Below, one piece after another: positions 41,830-50,463 of a stretch of 64,000 bases of DNA (its first letter is position 1; the number at the start of each line of letters is the position of its first letter). The translations under genes were made by a program, and so were the position numbers. Where the stretch lies: NCBI GenBank assembly GCA_050123275.1, contig JASFHK010000004.1, positions 54,122-118,121 of the forward strand. The letters run 5' to 3'. Source of the stretch: E44-bin88 sp050123275 (GTDB lineage Bacteria > Chloroflexota > Dehalococcoidia > Dehalococcoidales > BS750m-G39). Below the pieces are notes generated by a model. That model had not been told where the DNA came from. It made no database searches and saw only the letters and a list, made by a program, of their open reading frames with translations.

Positions 41830-43800
41830 ATGGCAGAAGAGAAAGAAACCAAGAGTATCGACCAGGGTACCCTCGAGCTGATAGAAAAGGCGGCCAAGGA
41901 CGGTGTTAATACCACCTTCGACCGTGCCGATACCCTCAAAGCCTGCCCCATAGGTTCGGTGGGCAGTTGCTGCAAGCATTGCGGCATGGGGCCCTGCCGG
42001 GTACCGCTGCCCAAGGGGAAGGAGGAAACGCCCGAGGAGAAACAGAAACGGAGAGGCGTTTGCGGCGCCACCGCCGAGACCATCGCCGCCCGCAACTTCA
42101 TCCGTATGGTGGCGGGAGGGGCGGCGGCTCACTCCGACCACGGACGCGGCGTCGCCGAGCTTTTCCTGGCCGTGGCCAGAGGAGAAGCGCCGGGCTACGA
42201 GATAAAAGACGAGCAGAAGCTGCTCCAGGTAGCCCTCGACCTGGGCGTCGAAATCGGCGACCGTACCAATAACGAGATTGCCGCCGATATCGGCGAGATT
42301 GCCCTCGGCGAGTACGGCAAACAGGAGGGCGAGTTGCTAACGCTGCGTAAAGCGCCCTTGAAGCGCCAGGAGTTATGGCGCAAGCTGGGCGTGGCGCCGC
42401 GCGGCATCGACCGCGAAATCGTGGAAATCATGCACCGCACCCATATCGGCGTCGACCAGGACTACAAGAGCCTGCTCATGCAGGGCGTCAGGGCGTCCAT
42501 CGGGGACGGGTGGGGCGGCAGCCTGCTGGCTACCGAGCTCCAGGACATCCTCTTCGGCACGCCGGCCCCGATACTGGGCCAGGCCAATCTGGGCGCTCTG
42601 GAGGAGGACGAGGTCAACATCATCATTCACGGCCACGAGCCGCTGCTTTCCGAGATGATCGTCGCCGCCGCCCAGGAGCCGGAGATGATAAAGCTGGCCG
42701 AGGCCAAGGGCGCCAAGGGCATCAACCTCTCCGGCATGTGCTGCACCGCCAACGAGATACTGATGCGCCACGGCGTACCCATCGCCGGCAATTTCCTGCA
42801 GCAGGAGCTGGCCATCGTCACCGGCGCCGTGGACGCTATGGTGGTGGACGTACAGTGCATCATGCAGTCCATACAGACCGTCGCTGAGTGCTACCACACC
42901 AAGATTATCACCACCTCGCCCAAGGCCAAGATTACGGGCGCCACCCACATCGAGTTCGACGAGCACGACGCCCTCAAATCGGCGCGCGCCATCGTGAAAA
43001 CGGCTATCGATAACTTCCCCAACCGCAAGGGGAACATCCATATCCCCGATAACAAGACCGACCAGATTGCCGGTTTCAGCCACGAGACCATCAACTACCT
43101 GCTGGGCGGCATGTTCCGCGCTTCCTACCGCCCGCTCAACGATAACATCATCAACGGGCGGATAAGGGGCGTGGCCGGCGTCGTCGGCTGTAACAACGCC
43201 CGCACCAAGCACAACGAGGCCCACATCAACATGGTCAAGGAGCTGATAAAGAACGACGTGCTGGTGATTACCACCGGCTGTAACGCCATCGCCTGCGCCG
43301 AGGCCGGCCTGCTGCTGCCCGAAGCCGCCCAGAAATTCGCCGGAAAAGGCTTGGCCGAGGTCTGCGAGACGGTGGGCATACCGCCCGTGCTGCACATGGG
43401 CTCCTGCGTGGATAACAGCCGTATTCTCATCGCCGCCACCGCCATGGTCAAAGACGGCGGGTTGGGCGACGACATCAGCGACCTGCCCGTGGCCGGCGCC
43501 GCTCCCGAGTGGATGAGCGAGAAAGCCATCTCCATCGGGCAGTATTTCGTCGCCTCGGGCGTCTACACCGTATTCGGCGTCACCTGGCCCACCACGGGCA
43601 GCAAGGAAGTGACCGATTACCTGTTCAAAGACATGGAGGAGATGCTGGGTGGCATGTGGGCTTTCGAGCCCGACCCGATTCGAGCCGCCCACCTCATGAT
43701 TGCCCATATCGACAAGAAGCGCAAGGCGCTGGGTATCGACCAAGCCCGCGAGCGCGTGCTCTACGATATGGATATGAGAAGGGAACTGGACGCGGTTTAG
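41830..43800 (+). CDS. acsA: Carbon monoxide dehydrogenase catalytic subunit
   Basis: A 656-residue Ni-Fe enzyme that reduces CO2 to CO for acetyl-CoA synthase. D-cluster Cys39/47 and B-cluster Cys48, 51, 56 and 78 are in KACPIGSVGSCCKHCGMGPC and the following VCGATAETIAARN. C-cluster ligands lie in HGHEPLLSEM (His), LSGMCCTANE, VVDVQCIMQS, VVGCNNARTK, TTGCNAIACAEAG and HMGSCVDNSR. Length and motifs are those of the bifunctional-complex type (AcsA). Start ATG with AAGGGGGGATTG upstream; acsB follows. Confidence 0.97.
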   Translation: MAEEKETKSIDQGTLELIEKAAKDGVNTTFDRADTLKACPIGSVGSCCKHCGMGPCRVPLPKGKEETPEEKQKRRGVCGATAETIAARNFIRMVAGGAAAHSDHGRGVAELFLAVARGEAPGYEIKDEQKLLQVALDLGVEIGDRTNNEIAADIGEIALGEYGKQEGELLTLRKAPLKRQELWRKLGVAPRGIDREIVEIMHRTHIGVDQDYKSLLMQGVRASIGDGWGGSLLATELQDILFGTPAPILGQANLGALEEDEVNIIIHGHEPLLSEMIVAAAQEPEMIKLAEAKGAKGINLSGMCCTANEILMRHGVPIAGNFLQQELAIVTGAVDAMVVDVQCIMQSIQTVAECYHTKIITTSPKAKITGATHIEFDEHDALKSARAIVKTAIDNFPNRKGNIHIPDNKTDQIAGFSHETINYLLGGMFRASYRPLNDNIINGRIRGVAGVVGCNNARTKHNEAHINMVKELIKNDVLVITTGCNAIACAEAGLLLPEAAQKFAGKGLAEVCETVGIPPVLHMGSCVDNSRILIAATAMVKDGGLGDDISDLPVAGAAPEWMSEKAISIGQYFVASGVYTVFGVTWPTTGSKEVTDYLFKDMEEMLGGMWAFEPDPIRAAHLMIAHIDKKRKALGIDQARERVLYDMDMRRELDAV

Positions 43801-43832
43801 CCACCATAAAGATAAGGGAGGGCTTTTAGAGT

Positions 43833-46040
43833 ATGTCTAAGATAATCGCATCAGCCGCCATCAGAGGAGCGCACAAGATTGTGGAGCGGGTGGATAAAAA
43901 ATGGCAGGAGGCTATGGAGAAGTGGGGGGCCAACGAACCGGTGGGCTTCCCCAACACCGCCTACTACCTGCCGGTAATATACGGCATGCTGGGGGACAAG
44001 GTGGAAAAGCTGGGCGACATGGAGCCCGTGCTCAAACGCTGTAAGTCCCTGTTACCGCCGCCGGTAAGGGAGGTTCACCCCTTGCCCTACCTGGCGCCGG
44101 CCCTAGACGCCGGTATGGCCACCCTCTTCGCCGAGGAGCTTTCCGAGGCTATCCGCTACTTGGAAACACCCGATTTCTATACCAAGACGGAAGACCCCGT
44201 CGAGGGCAACATCTGGCTGGGCGCCGCCGACGACGTTATCCTGCGCAAGCGGGGCGTCGAGTTCGTGGACGGCACCGCCCCCGGTTTCGCCGCCATCGTC
44301 GGCGCGGCTCCCACCAGCGAAATTGCGGCCAGTATCGCCCAGGAGCTGCAGCAGAAGAACCTCTACGTCTTCATGGCTTCCGAGTATAACGGCAAGCGTT
44401 TCTCCGAGCAGCTGGTTGAGCAGGGAGTGCAAATCGGCTGGCCGACGCGGCTGGTTTCCTTCGGCCCCGATATCAGCGCCGCCGTCTTCGCCATGGGCTT
44501 CGCCACCAGAGCGGCCATGTCCTTCGGCGGCATCGAGCCCGGCAACTACCGCAAGATATTAATCTATAACAAAGATAGAATTTTCGCTTTCGTACTGCCT
44601 ATGGGCTACGTCACCGACGAGTGGTACGCCAACGCCGCCGGCGCCATTAACTGGGGCTTCCCGGTTATCGCCGACACCCCCATACCCGAGGTTTTGCCCA
44701 CGGGCATTTGCACCTACGAGCACGTCGTCTCCAATATCCCCCACGACCAGCTGGTAGCCAAGGCAGTGGAGGTGAGAGGGCTCAAGGTCACCGTGGCCGA
44801 GGTGCCCGTACCCGTCGCCTACGGGCCCGCTTTCGAGGGGGAGAGGGTGCGCGGCGAGGACATCTACCTGGAGTGCGGCGGCGGGCGGACGCCCATGGTG
44901 GAATGGGTGACCACCAAGCGCATGGAAGAGGTGGAGGACGGCAAGGTGGAGGTCATCGGGCCGGAGTTGAGCGACATCGAGCCCGGTTCTCGCTTGCCTT
45001 TCGCCATCGCCGTTGAGGTGGCGGGCCGGGAAATGCAGGACGACTTCGAGCCTATTCTGGAGCGCCAGATACATCACCTCATCAACTACGCCCAGGGGGT
45101 GATGCACATCGGGCAGCGCGATATCGCCTGGATACGCATCGCCAAGCAGGCGGTGGAAAAAGGCTTCAAGCTGCAACACATCGGCGATATTCTGCACGCT
45201 AAATTACACCAGGACTTCGGCCGTATCTTCGATAAGATACAGGTCAAGCTCTATACCGAGGAAGGTAAGGTCAATGAGGTGGAGGAGAAGGCGCGGGATG
45301 TCTATCACAAGCGCGACGCCCGCATCGAGGGCATGACCGACGAGACCACCGACACCTACTACTCCTGCACCCTTTGCCAGTCGTTCGCTCCCAGCCACGT
45401 CTGCGTTATCAGTCCGGAGCGAACGGGGCTTTGCGGCTCCTACAACTGGATGGACTGCAAGGCTTCCTACGAGATTAACCCCACCGGCCCCAACCAGCCC
45501 GTGGAGAAGGGGGAGACCCTCGACGCCAAGATGGGGCAATGGAAGGGGGTCAACGACTTCGTGCTCAAAGCCTCGCGGGGTAAAATCGACCACTATAACT
45601 TCTACAGCATAGTCAACGACCCGATGACTACCTGCGGCTGCTGCGAGTGTATCGCCGCCATACTGCCCATGTGCAACGGGGTGATGACGGTCAACCGCGA
45701 GTACACCGGCGAGACGCCCTGCGGCATGAAGTTCACCACGCTGGCCGGTACTATCGGCGGCGGTTTGAGCACGCCGGGCTTTGTCGGTCACGGCAAGTAC
45801 AATACCTGCCAGAGGAAGTTTATCAGCGGCGACGGCGGTATCCAGCGCATCGTCTGGATGCCCAAGTCGCTTAAAGAAGAAATCGGCGAACGGCTCAAGG
45901 CCCGGGCTGAGGAAATCGGCATCCCCGAACTGCCCGACATGATTGCCGACGAGTCGGTGGGCGTGACCGAGGAAGAGATTTTGCCCTTCCTGCAGGAAAA
46001 GGGTCACCCCGCCCTGAACATGGACCCGATACTGGGTTAG
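43833..46040 (+). CDS. acsB: Acetyl-CoA synthase (CO-methylating)
   Basis: A 735-residue bacterial-type enzyme that joins CO, a methyl group and CoA. The A-cluster cysteines are Cys512, 515, 524 and 534 (CTLCQSFAPSHVC, GLCGSYNW) and the nickel-binding Cys-Gly-Cys is 601-603 in TTCGCCECI, each exactly six residues beyond the Moorella positions. The N-terminal CODH-contact domain, absent from the archaeal CdhC, is complete (SKIIASAAIRGAHKIVERVD). Forms a complex with AcsA. TAAGGGAGGG precedes the ATG. Confidence 0.98.
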   Translation: MSKIIASAAIRGAHKIVERVDKKWQEAMEKWGANEPVGFPNTAYYLPVIYGMLGDKVEKLGDMEPVLKRCKSLLPPPVREVHPLPYLAPALDAGMATLFAEELSEAIRYLETPDFYTKTEDPVEGNIWLGAADDVILRKRGVEFVDGTAPGFAAIVGAAPTSEIAASIAQELQQKNLYVFMASEYNGKRFSEQLVEQGVQIGWPTRLVSFGPDISAAVFAMGFATRAAMSFGGIEPGNYRKILIYNKDRIFAFVLPMGYVTDEWYANAAGAINWGFPVIADTPIPEVLPTGICTYEHVVSNIPHDQLVAKAVEVRGLKVTVAEVPVPVAYGPAFEGERVRGEDIYLECGGGRTPMVEWVTTKRMEEVEDGKVEVIGPELSDIEPGSRLPFAIAVEVAGREMQDDFEPILERQIHHLINYAQGVMHIGQRDIAWIRIAKQAVEKGFKLQHIGDILHAKLHQDFGRIFDKIQVKLYTEEGKVNEVEEKARDVYHKRDARIEGMTDETTDTYYSCTLCQSFAPSHVCVISPERTGLCGSYNWMDCKASYEINPTGPNQPVEKGETLDAKMGQWKGVNDFVLKASRGKIDHYNFYSIVNDPMTTCGCCECIAAILPMCNGVMTVNREYTGETPCGMKFTTLAGTIGGGLSTPGFVGHGKYNTCQRKFISGDGGIQRIVWMPKSLKEEIGERLKARAEEIGIPELPDMIADESVGVTEEEILPFLQEKGHPALNMDPILG

Positions 46041-46075
46041 ACAAAACAACCGTCCGGGAAAGGAGAATGTAGGCT

Positions 46076-47419
46076 ATGGCGCTTACCGGAATCGAGATAT
46101 TCAAGTTACTGCCCAAGACTAACTGTAAGGACTGCGGGGAGCCGACCTGCCTTGCCTTCGCCATGAAACTGGCGGCGGGCAAAGCCGAGCTTTCCCTTTG
46201 CCCCCATGTTTCCGAGGAATCCAAGGCTAAATTGTCGGAGGCCTCGGCGCCGCCCATTATCCCGGTTACTATCGGCGCGGGCGACCGGGTGCTCAAGGTC
46301 GGCGGCGAGACGGTTATGTTCCGCCACGAAAAGCGGTTCGAGAACCAGCCGGGGATAGCTATTCTCGTCGACGCCGGCATGGCCGACGACGAAATCGAGG
46401 CCAGGCTGAAGCGTTTCAACGAGTTACAGTACGAGCGCATCGGGCTTTTGCTCCGCCCCGACCTGGTGGCGGTGAAGGCGGGGGCCGACGCCGCCCGCTT
46501 CAAGGCGGTGGCGGCCAAGGTGAAGGAGAAGACCGACGGCGGCATCATCCTGATGAGCGATAATCCCGAGGTCATGGCGGCGGGTCTGGCCGACTGCGCT
46601 GACCGCAAGCCCTTGCTCTACGCGGCCACCGAAGCCAACCAGGAAAAGATGGCGGCGCTGGCCAAGGAGAACTCCTGCCCGCTGGCGGCCAAAGCCGAGA
46701 GCGTGGAGAAGCTGGCCGAGCTGACCGCCAAGCTCAACACCGCCGGGGTAAAAGAACTGGTTATCGATTCCGGGGCGCGCGGCCTGAAGCAGGCTTTTCA
46801 GGATCAGATAGTCATCCGGGGCGCAGCGCTGGCCAAGAAGTTCCGCCCGCTGGGTTTTCCCACCATCGTTTTCCCCGCCGAGATGACCGACAACCCGATG
46901 AAAGAGGCGGTTATCGCCGCCATGTTCGTGGCTAAGTACGGCGGCATCATCGTCCTTTCCGATTTCCAGGGGGAGAGCCTCTTCCCGCTGCTGGTGGAGA
47001 GGTTGAACATCTACACCGACCCGCAAAGACCGCTGGCGACTAAAGAGGGCATCTATGAAATCGGCAAACCTACCGACCAGTCGCCGGTGCTGATTACTTC
47101 CAACTTCTCGCTGACCTATTTCATCGTCTCCGGAGAGGTGGAGGCGAGCAAGATTCCCAGCTACCTGCTGGTCAAGGACACCGAAGGGCTTTCCGTGATG
47201 ACGGCCTGGGCGGCGGGCAAGTTCGTCGCCGACGTCATCGCCCCCTTCGTTAAAAAGTGCGGCATCGCCGACATGGTCAAGCACCACAAGCTGGTCATTC
47301 CCGGCTACGCCGCTCCCGAAAGCGGCGGGCTGGAAGAGGAACTGGACGGCTGGGAGGTAATGGTGGGCCCCCGCGAGGGCTCGAACATCCCGGCTTACCT
47401 TAAATCCTGGCAGCCGTAA
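46076..47419 (+). CDS. acsC: Corrinoid/iron-sulfur protein large subunit (AcsC/CdhE)
   Basis: A 447-residue protein. The N-terminal 4Fe-4S domain has Cys17, 20, 25 and 42 (TNCKDCGEPTC and SLCPHVS), as in Moorella. A TIM barrel and the C-terminal cobalamin-binding domain (IPSYLLVKDTEGLSVMTAWA, GYAAPESGGLEEEL) follow. With AcsD it shuttles the methyl group from AcsE to AcsB. No separate reductive activator gene for the corrinoid is seen in the window. Confidence 0.97.
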   Translation: MALTGIEIFKLLPKTNCKDCGEPTCLAFAMKLAAGKAELSLCPHVSEESKAKLSEASAPPIIPVTIGAGDRVLKVGGETVMFRHEKRFENQPGIAILVDAGMADDEIEARLKRFNELQYERIGLLLRPDLVAVKAGADAARFKAVAAKVKEKTDGGIILMSDNPEVMAAGLADCADRKPLLYAATEANQEKMAALAKENSCPLAAKAESVEKLAELTAKLNTAGVKELVIDSGARGLKQAFQDQIVIRGAALAKKFRPLGFPTIVFPAEMTDNPMKEAVIAAMFVAKYGGIIVLSDFQGESLFPLLVERLNIYTDPQRPLATKEGIYEIGKPTDQSPVLITSNFSLTYFIVSGEVEASKIPSYLLVKDTEGLSVMTAWAAGKFVADVIAPFVKKCGIADMVKHHKLVIPGYAAPESGGLEEELDGWEVMVGPREGSNIPAYLKSWQP

Positions 47420-47456
47420 ATAGCCAAACCGAGAGGTCCTTTTAGGAGGTTAAAGA

Positions 47457-48335
47457 ATGATCCTCATCGGCGAAAATCTTAACATAATGTCGCAAACTCT
47501 GGGTCCGGCCATGAAAGAGCGTAACGCGGGCCCCATACAGGAAATGGCCAGGGCTGAGACCGAGGCCGGCATCGATTACATCGACCTCAATATCGGGCCC
47601 GCCCGCAAGGCGGGCGACGAGATGATGCAATGGGTGGTGGAGACGGCGCAGGCGGTTACCGACAAGCCCTTATCTCTGGACACGACCAACCCGGTGGCCA
47701 TGGAGGCGGGGCTTAAAGCGGCTAAAAATAAGGCGCTGATTAACTCCATCTCTTTACAGCCCGACCGGCTGGAAGCGGAGCTGCCTTTCGTCGGCCAGTA
47801 TAATGCCTACATGATAGGGTTGCTCTGGGGGACGGAGGGAATGCCCCGCGACGCCAACGAGCGCGCCATGCTGGCCGTCGACCTGCTCTACCGGGCCAAC
47901 GAGGCGGGTATTGCCAACGAGGATATCTGGATTGACCCCATCCTGACCCCGGTTTCGGTGGAGATAAACCAGCTCAAGGCTTGCTTCGAGTTCATGGCCA
48001 TGCTGGGCGACATCGCCCCTGATTGTAAATCGACGGTGGGGCTTTCCAATATCTCCAACGGCACGCCCAACAATTTGAGGCCTTATCTCAACCGCACCTG
48101 TCTGATAATGCTGATGAGGCACGGGCTTTATTCGGCCATCGTCGACGCTTTCGACGGCGAGTTGATTGCCATCGCCCGCGGCCAGCGGCCGGAAATCGTT
48201 TCCGTGGTGCACAAGGTAATGGACGGCGAGGCCGTTGACCTGGCTTCTCTGGACGGCGAGACGGTAAAATACGCCAAGACGGTCAAAGTTATCACCGGCG
48301 AGGCGCTTTATTCCCATTCCTGGCTTGAGTTATAA
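47457..48335 (+). CDS. acsE: Methyl-THF:corrinoid methyltransferase
   Basis: A 292-residue pterin-binding TIM-barrel methyltransferase that moves the methyl group of 5-methyl-THF onto the CFeSP. Signatures: LIGENLNIMSQTLGPAMKER, GIDYIDLNIGPARKAGDEMM, PLSLDTTNPVAMEAGL, DPILTPVS and TVGLSNISNGTPNN. Slightly longer than the Moorella enzyme. TTTAGGAGGTTAAAG precedes the ATG. Confidence 0.96.
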   Translation: MILIGENLNIMSQTLGPAMKERNAGPIQEMARAETEAGIDYIDLNIGPARKAGDEMMQWVVETAQAVTDKPLSLDTTNPVAMEAGLKAAKNKALINSISLQPDRLEAELPFVGQYNAYMIGLLWGTEGMPRDANERAMLAVDLLYRANEAGIANEDIWIDPILTPVSVEINQLKACFEFMAMLGDIAPDCKSTVGLSNISNGTPNNLRPYLNRTCLIMLMRHGLYSAIVDAFDGELIAIARGQRPEIVSVVHKVMDGEAVDLASLDGETVKYAKTVKVITGEALYSHSWLEL

Positions 48336-48340
48336 ACACC

Positions 48341-48370
48341 TTACCCCGGAAGGGCGGTATCGTGTATAAT
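48341..48370 (+). promoter_or_regulatory. Possible internal promoter before metF
   Basis: TTACCC (48341-48346), an 18-base spacer and TATAAT (48365-48370) lie in the 88-base gap between acsE and metF, the longest gap inside the locus. A short GCCGT/ACGGC hairpin follows. Confidence 0.4.
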
Positions 48371-48423
48371 AGAGGCCGTATCCACGGCTTAGAACTTTTA
48401 GCAATTTAGAAGGGAAGAGCCAG

Positions 48424-49299
48424 ATGAGCCTGAAGCCATTATTCGATAAGGGTAAATTCGTTATCACCGCCGAGGTGGGGCCGCTCAAAGGCACCGATAC
48501 CACCGAGCTGATGGAGGCGGCCGAGGTACTCAAGGGCAAGGTGGATGCGGCTAACGTTACCGACCAGCAAAGCTCGGTGATGAGGCTGGGCTCGCTGGCG
48601 GTCTGCCACCTGATAAAGACGAAGGGGCTGGAGCCGGTGCTGCAGATGACCTGCCGCGACCGCAACCGGCTGGCTTTGCAATCCGACCTGCTGGGCGCCG
48701 CCGTGCTCGGTATCGACAACGTGCTATCCATCACCGGCGACCTGCCCGTGCTCGGCGACCATCCTGAAGCCAAGCCCGTCTTCGACCTGGACTCGGTGCA
48801 GTTACTCTGGACGATAAACAAGCTCAACGAGGGCTTCGACATGCAGGGCAACGAGCTTAAAGGCAAACCCAGCTTTTTCCCCGGGGCGGTGGTCAATCCA
48901 GGGGCGGACACCGAAGCCGCCCGTGAATTACAGCTGATAAAGATGGAAAAGAAAATCAAGGCCGGCGCTAAATTCTTCCAGACGCAGGCGATATACGACC
49001 CCGCCGCCTTCGCCAAGTTCATGAAGCGGGCGGGGCAGTTCGGCGTGCCCGTGCTGGCCGGCATTATCCCCCTCAAGTCGGCGGGTCTGGCCAGGTTTAT
49101 GAACAAGAACGTCTCCGGCGTTTTCGTGCCCGACCCTCTCATCGAGAAGATGACCACCGCCGAGGACAAAGTCCAGATGGGGATTTCCATCGCCGCTGAT
49201 TTAATCAAAGAGCTCAAGGATATGTGCCAGGGGGTGCATATCATGGCTATCGGCTGGGAGAAGAAAGTGCCCCTGGTGGTGGAGGCGGCGGGACTATAA
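48424..49299 (+). CDS. metF: Methylene-THF reductase, MetF type (first copy)
   Basis: A 291-residue FAD-dependent TIM-barrel enzyme. The catalytic Glu is in FVITAEVGPLKGTDTTELME; other sites are DAANVTDQQSSV, LQMTCRDRNRLALQSDL, LSITGDLPVLGDHP, GAKFFQTQAIYDPAAF and AGIIPLKSAGLARFMN. It catalyses the last methyl-branch reduction. A second, distinct copy with metV is encoded at 60691, so the two may use different electron donors. It has no MetV partner adjacent. GAAGGGAAGAGCCAG precedes the ATG. Confidence 0.93.
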   Translation: MSLKPLFDKGKFVITAEVGPLKGTDTTELMEAAEVLKGKVDAANVTDQQSSVMRLGSLAVCHLIKTKGLEPVLQMTCRDRNRLALQSDLLGAAVLGIDNVLSITGDLPVLGDHPEAKPVFDLDSVQLLWTINKLNEGFDMQGNELKGKPSFFPGAVVNPGADTEAARELQLIKMEKKIKAGAKFFQTQAIYDPAAFAKFMKRAGQFGVPVLAGIIPLKSAGLARFMNKNVSGVFVPDPLIEKMTTAEDKVQMGISIAADLIKELKDMCQGVHIMAIGWEKKVPLVVEAAGL

Positions 49300-49315
49300 T
49301 TTACCCGATTACAGC

Positions 49316-49984
49316 ATGAAAAACGGGCTAGTGGCAACGACTGAAGAAAAGAAGGACGAATATGGCTATGACCTCGCCTACAAGATTGCCCGCCGGAATT
49401 TAGCGGGGACGGGCGATGTTAAGCCGCAGTGCCTTAACAGCGGCGCCGATTGCGAAAGCGAAGGCGGACGCACCGTAATCGGCCTGGACTACCTGAACCG
49501 CCGCTACCGCATCGTTTTACCCGAAGTCGAAATCTCCGCCGCCGGCAGCGACGAAGAAGTGCCGCTGAAGGATAAAATCCTGCTGCTGCACTATTTTATC
49601 CAGGCCAAAGGCACGCCCTTGGCGGGTAGGTCAATCGCTTATAAAGAGCTGCCCGAGGGCATCGTCTATTTTCGCACCTTTCACAAGCGGGCGATAAAGC
49701 CGCTGCTGGATAACTTCGCTAAAGAGCCGGCTAAAATGCTGGCCGCCGCCAAAACGCTGGGCGGAACCAAAGCCGATTACGGCGACGTTGCCGTGACCAT
49801 AGGCGCCTTCAAGCGGGTGCCGATAACCTTTGTCCTCTGGAAGGGCGACGAGGAGTTTCCCCCTGACGGCAGCATCCTCTTCGATGCTACCGTGACTGAC
49901 TACCTGTCCATCGAGGACATCAACGTCTTGTGTGAAAGAATAGCCTGGAGGCTAGTCATACTGTCGAAAGAAGGATTGAAATGA
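49316..49984 (+). CDS. DUF3786-type protein
   Basis: A 222-residue protein resembling DUF3786, a family often encoded with Wood-Ljungdahl or corrinoid genes in anaerobes. Visible pattern: YDLAYKIARRNLAG, GLDYLNRRYRIVLPEVEIS, LKDKILLLHYFIQAKGTPLA, RTFHKRAIKPLLDNFAKEP, PITFVLWKGDEEFPPDGSIL. There is one Cys pair near the N-terminus (CLNSGADC). Function is not established. Its stop overlaps the start of the NuoE-like gene by 4 bases. Confidence 0.75.
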   Translation: MKNGLVATTEEKKDEYGYDLAYKIARRNLAGTGDVKPQCLNSGADCESEGGRTVIGLDYLNRRYRIVLPEVEISAAGSDEEVPLKDKILLLHYFIQAKGTPLAGRSIAYKELPEGIVYFRTFHKRAIKPLLDNFAKEPAKMLAAAKTLGGTKADYGDVAVTIGAFKRVPITFVLWKGDEEFPPDGSILFDATVTDYLSIEDINVLCERIAWRLVILSKEGLK

Positions 49985-50463
49985 GTGTGCCACTGAAACC
50001 AGACATAGCTAAAGAATCAGAGAAAATCGTCGCTGACTTCAGCCAGGACAAGAGCAATCTTATCCCCATACTGCAGGCGGCCCAGGAGAAGTTCGGCTAC
50101 CTGCCCGCCGAGGCGATGCAGCGTATCGCCAAGCATCTGCGGTTGCCCGAAAGCACCGTTTTCGGGGTTAGTACTTTTTACGCCCAGTTCAAGCTGAACC
50201 CCACCGGGCGTCACAAGATTGTGGTTTGCCGCGGTACGGCCTGCCACGTGAGGGGTGGGGCGCGTATCCTGCGCGAGATTGAACGGCGGCTGGGCATTAA
50301 GCCCGGCGAGACTACCGAGGACATGGAATACAGCCTGGAGACGGTAGCTTGCATCGGGGCCTGCGCTCTAGCGCCGACGATGAGAGTAGATAACGAGACT
50401 CACGGTCAGATGACGACTAAGAAAGCTGCGGAGGTACTTGGTGTCGAAGCAAAAGCCAGCTAG
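49981..50463 (+). CDS. NuoE-like 2Fe-2S thioredoxin-fold subunit (first copy)
   Basis: A 160-residue protein of the NuoE/HydC family. After a helical N-terminal part (IPILQAAQEKFGYLPAEAMQ), the 2Fe-2S ligands are CRGTAC and CIGAC, with the expected CX4C and CX3C spacing. It overlaps the NuoF-GltD gene and belongs with it and the formate dehydrogenase as subunits of an NAD(P)-linked, probably electron-bifurcating formate dehydrogenase. Confidence 0.92.
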   Translation: MSVPLKPDIAKESEKIVADFSQDKSNLIPILQAAQEKFGYLPAEAMQRIAKHLRLPESTVFGVSTFYAQFKLNPTGRHKIVVCRGTACHVRGGARILREIERRLGIKPGETTEDMEYSLETVACIGACALAPTMRVDNETHGQMTTKKAAEVLGVEAKAS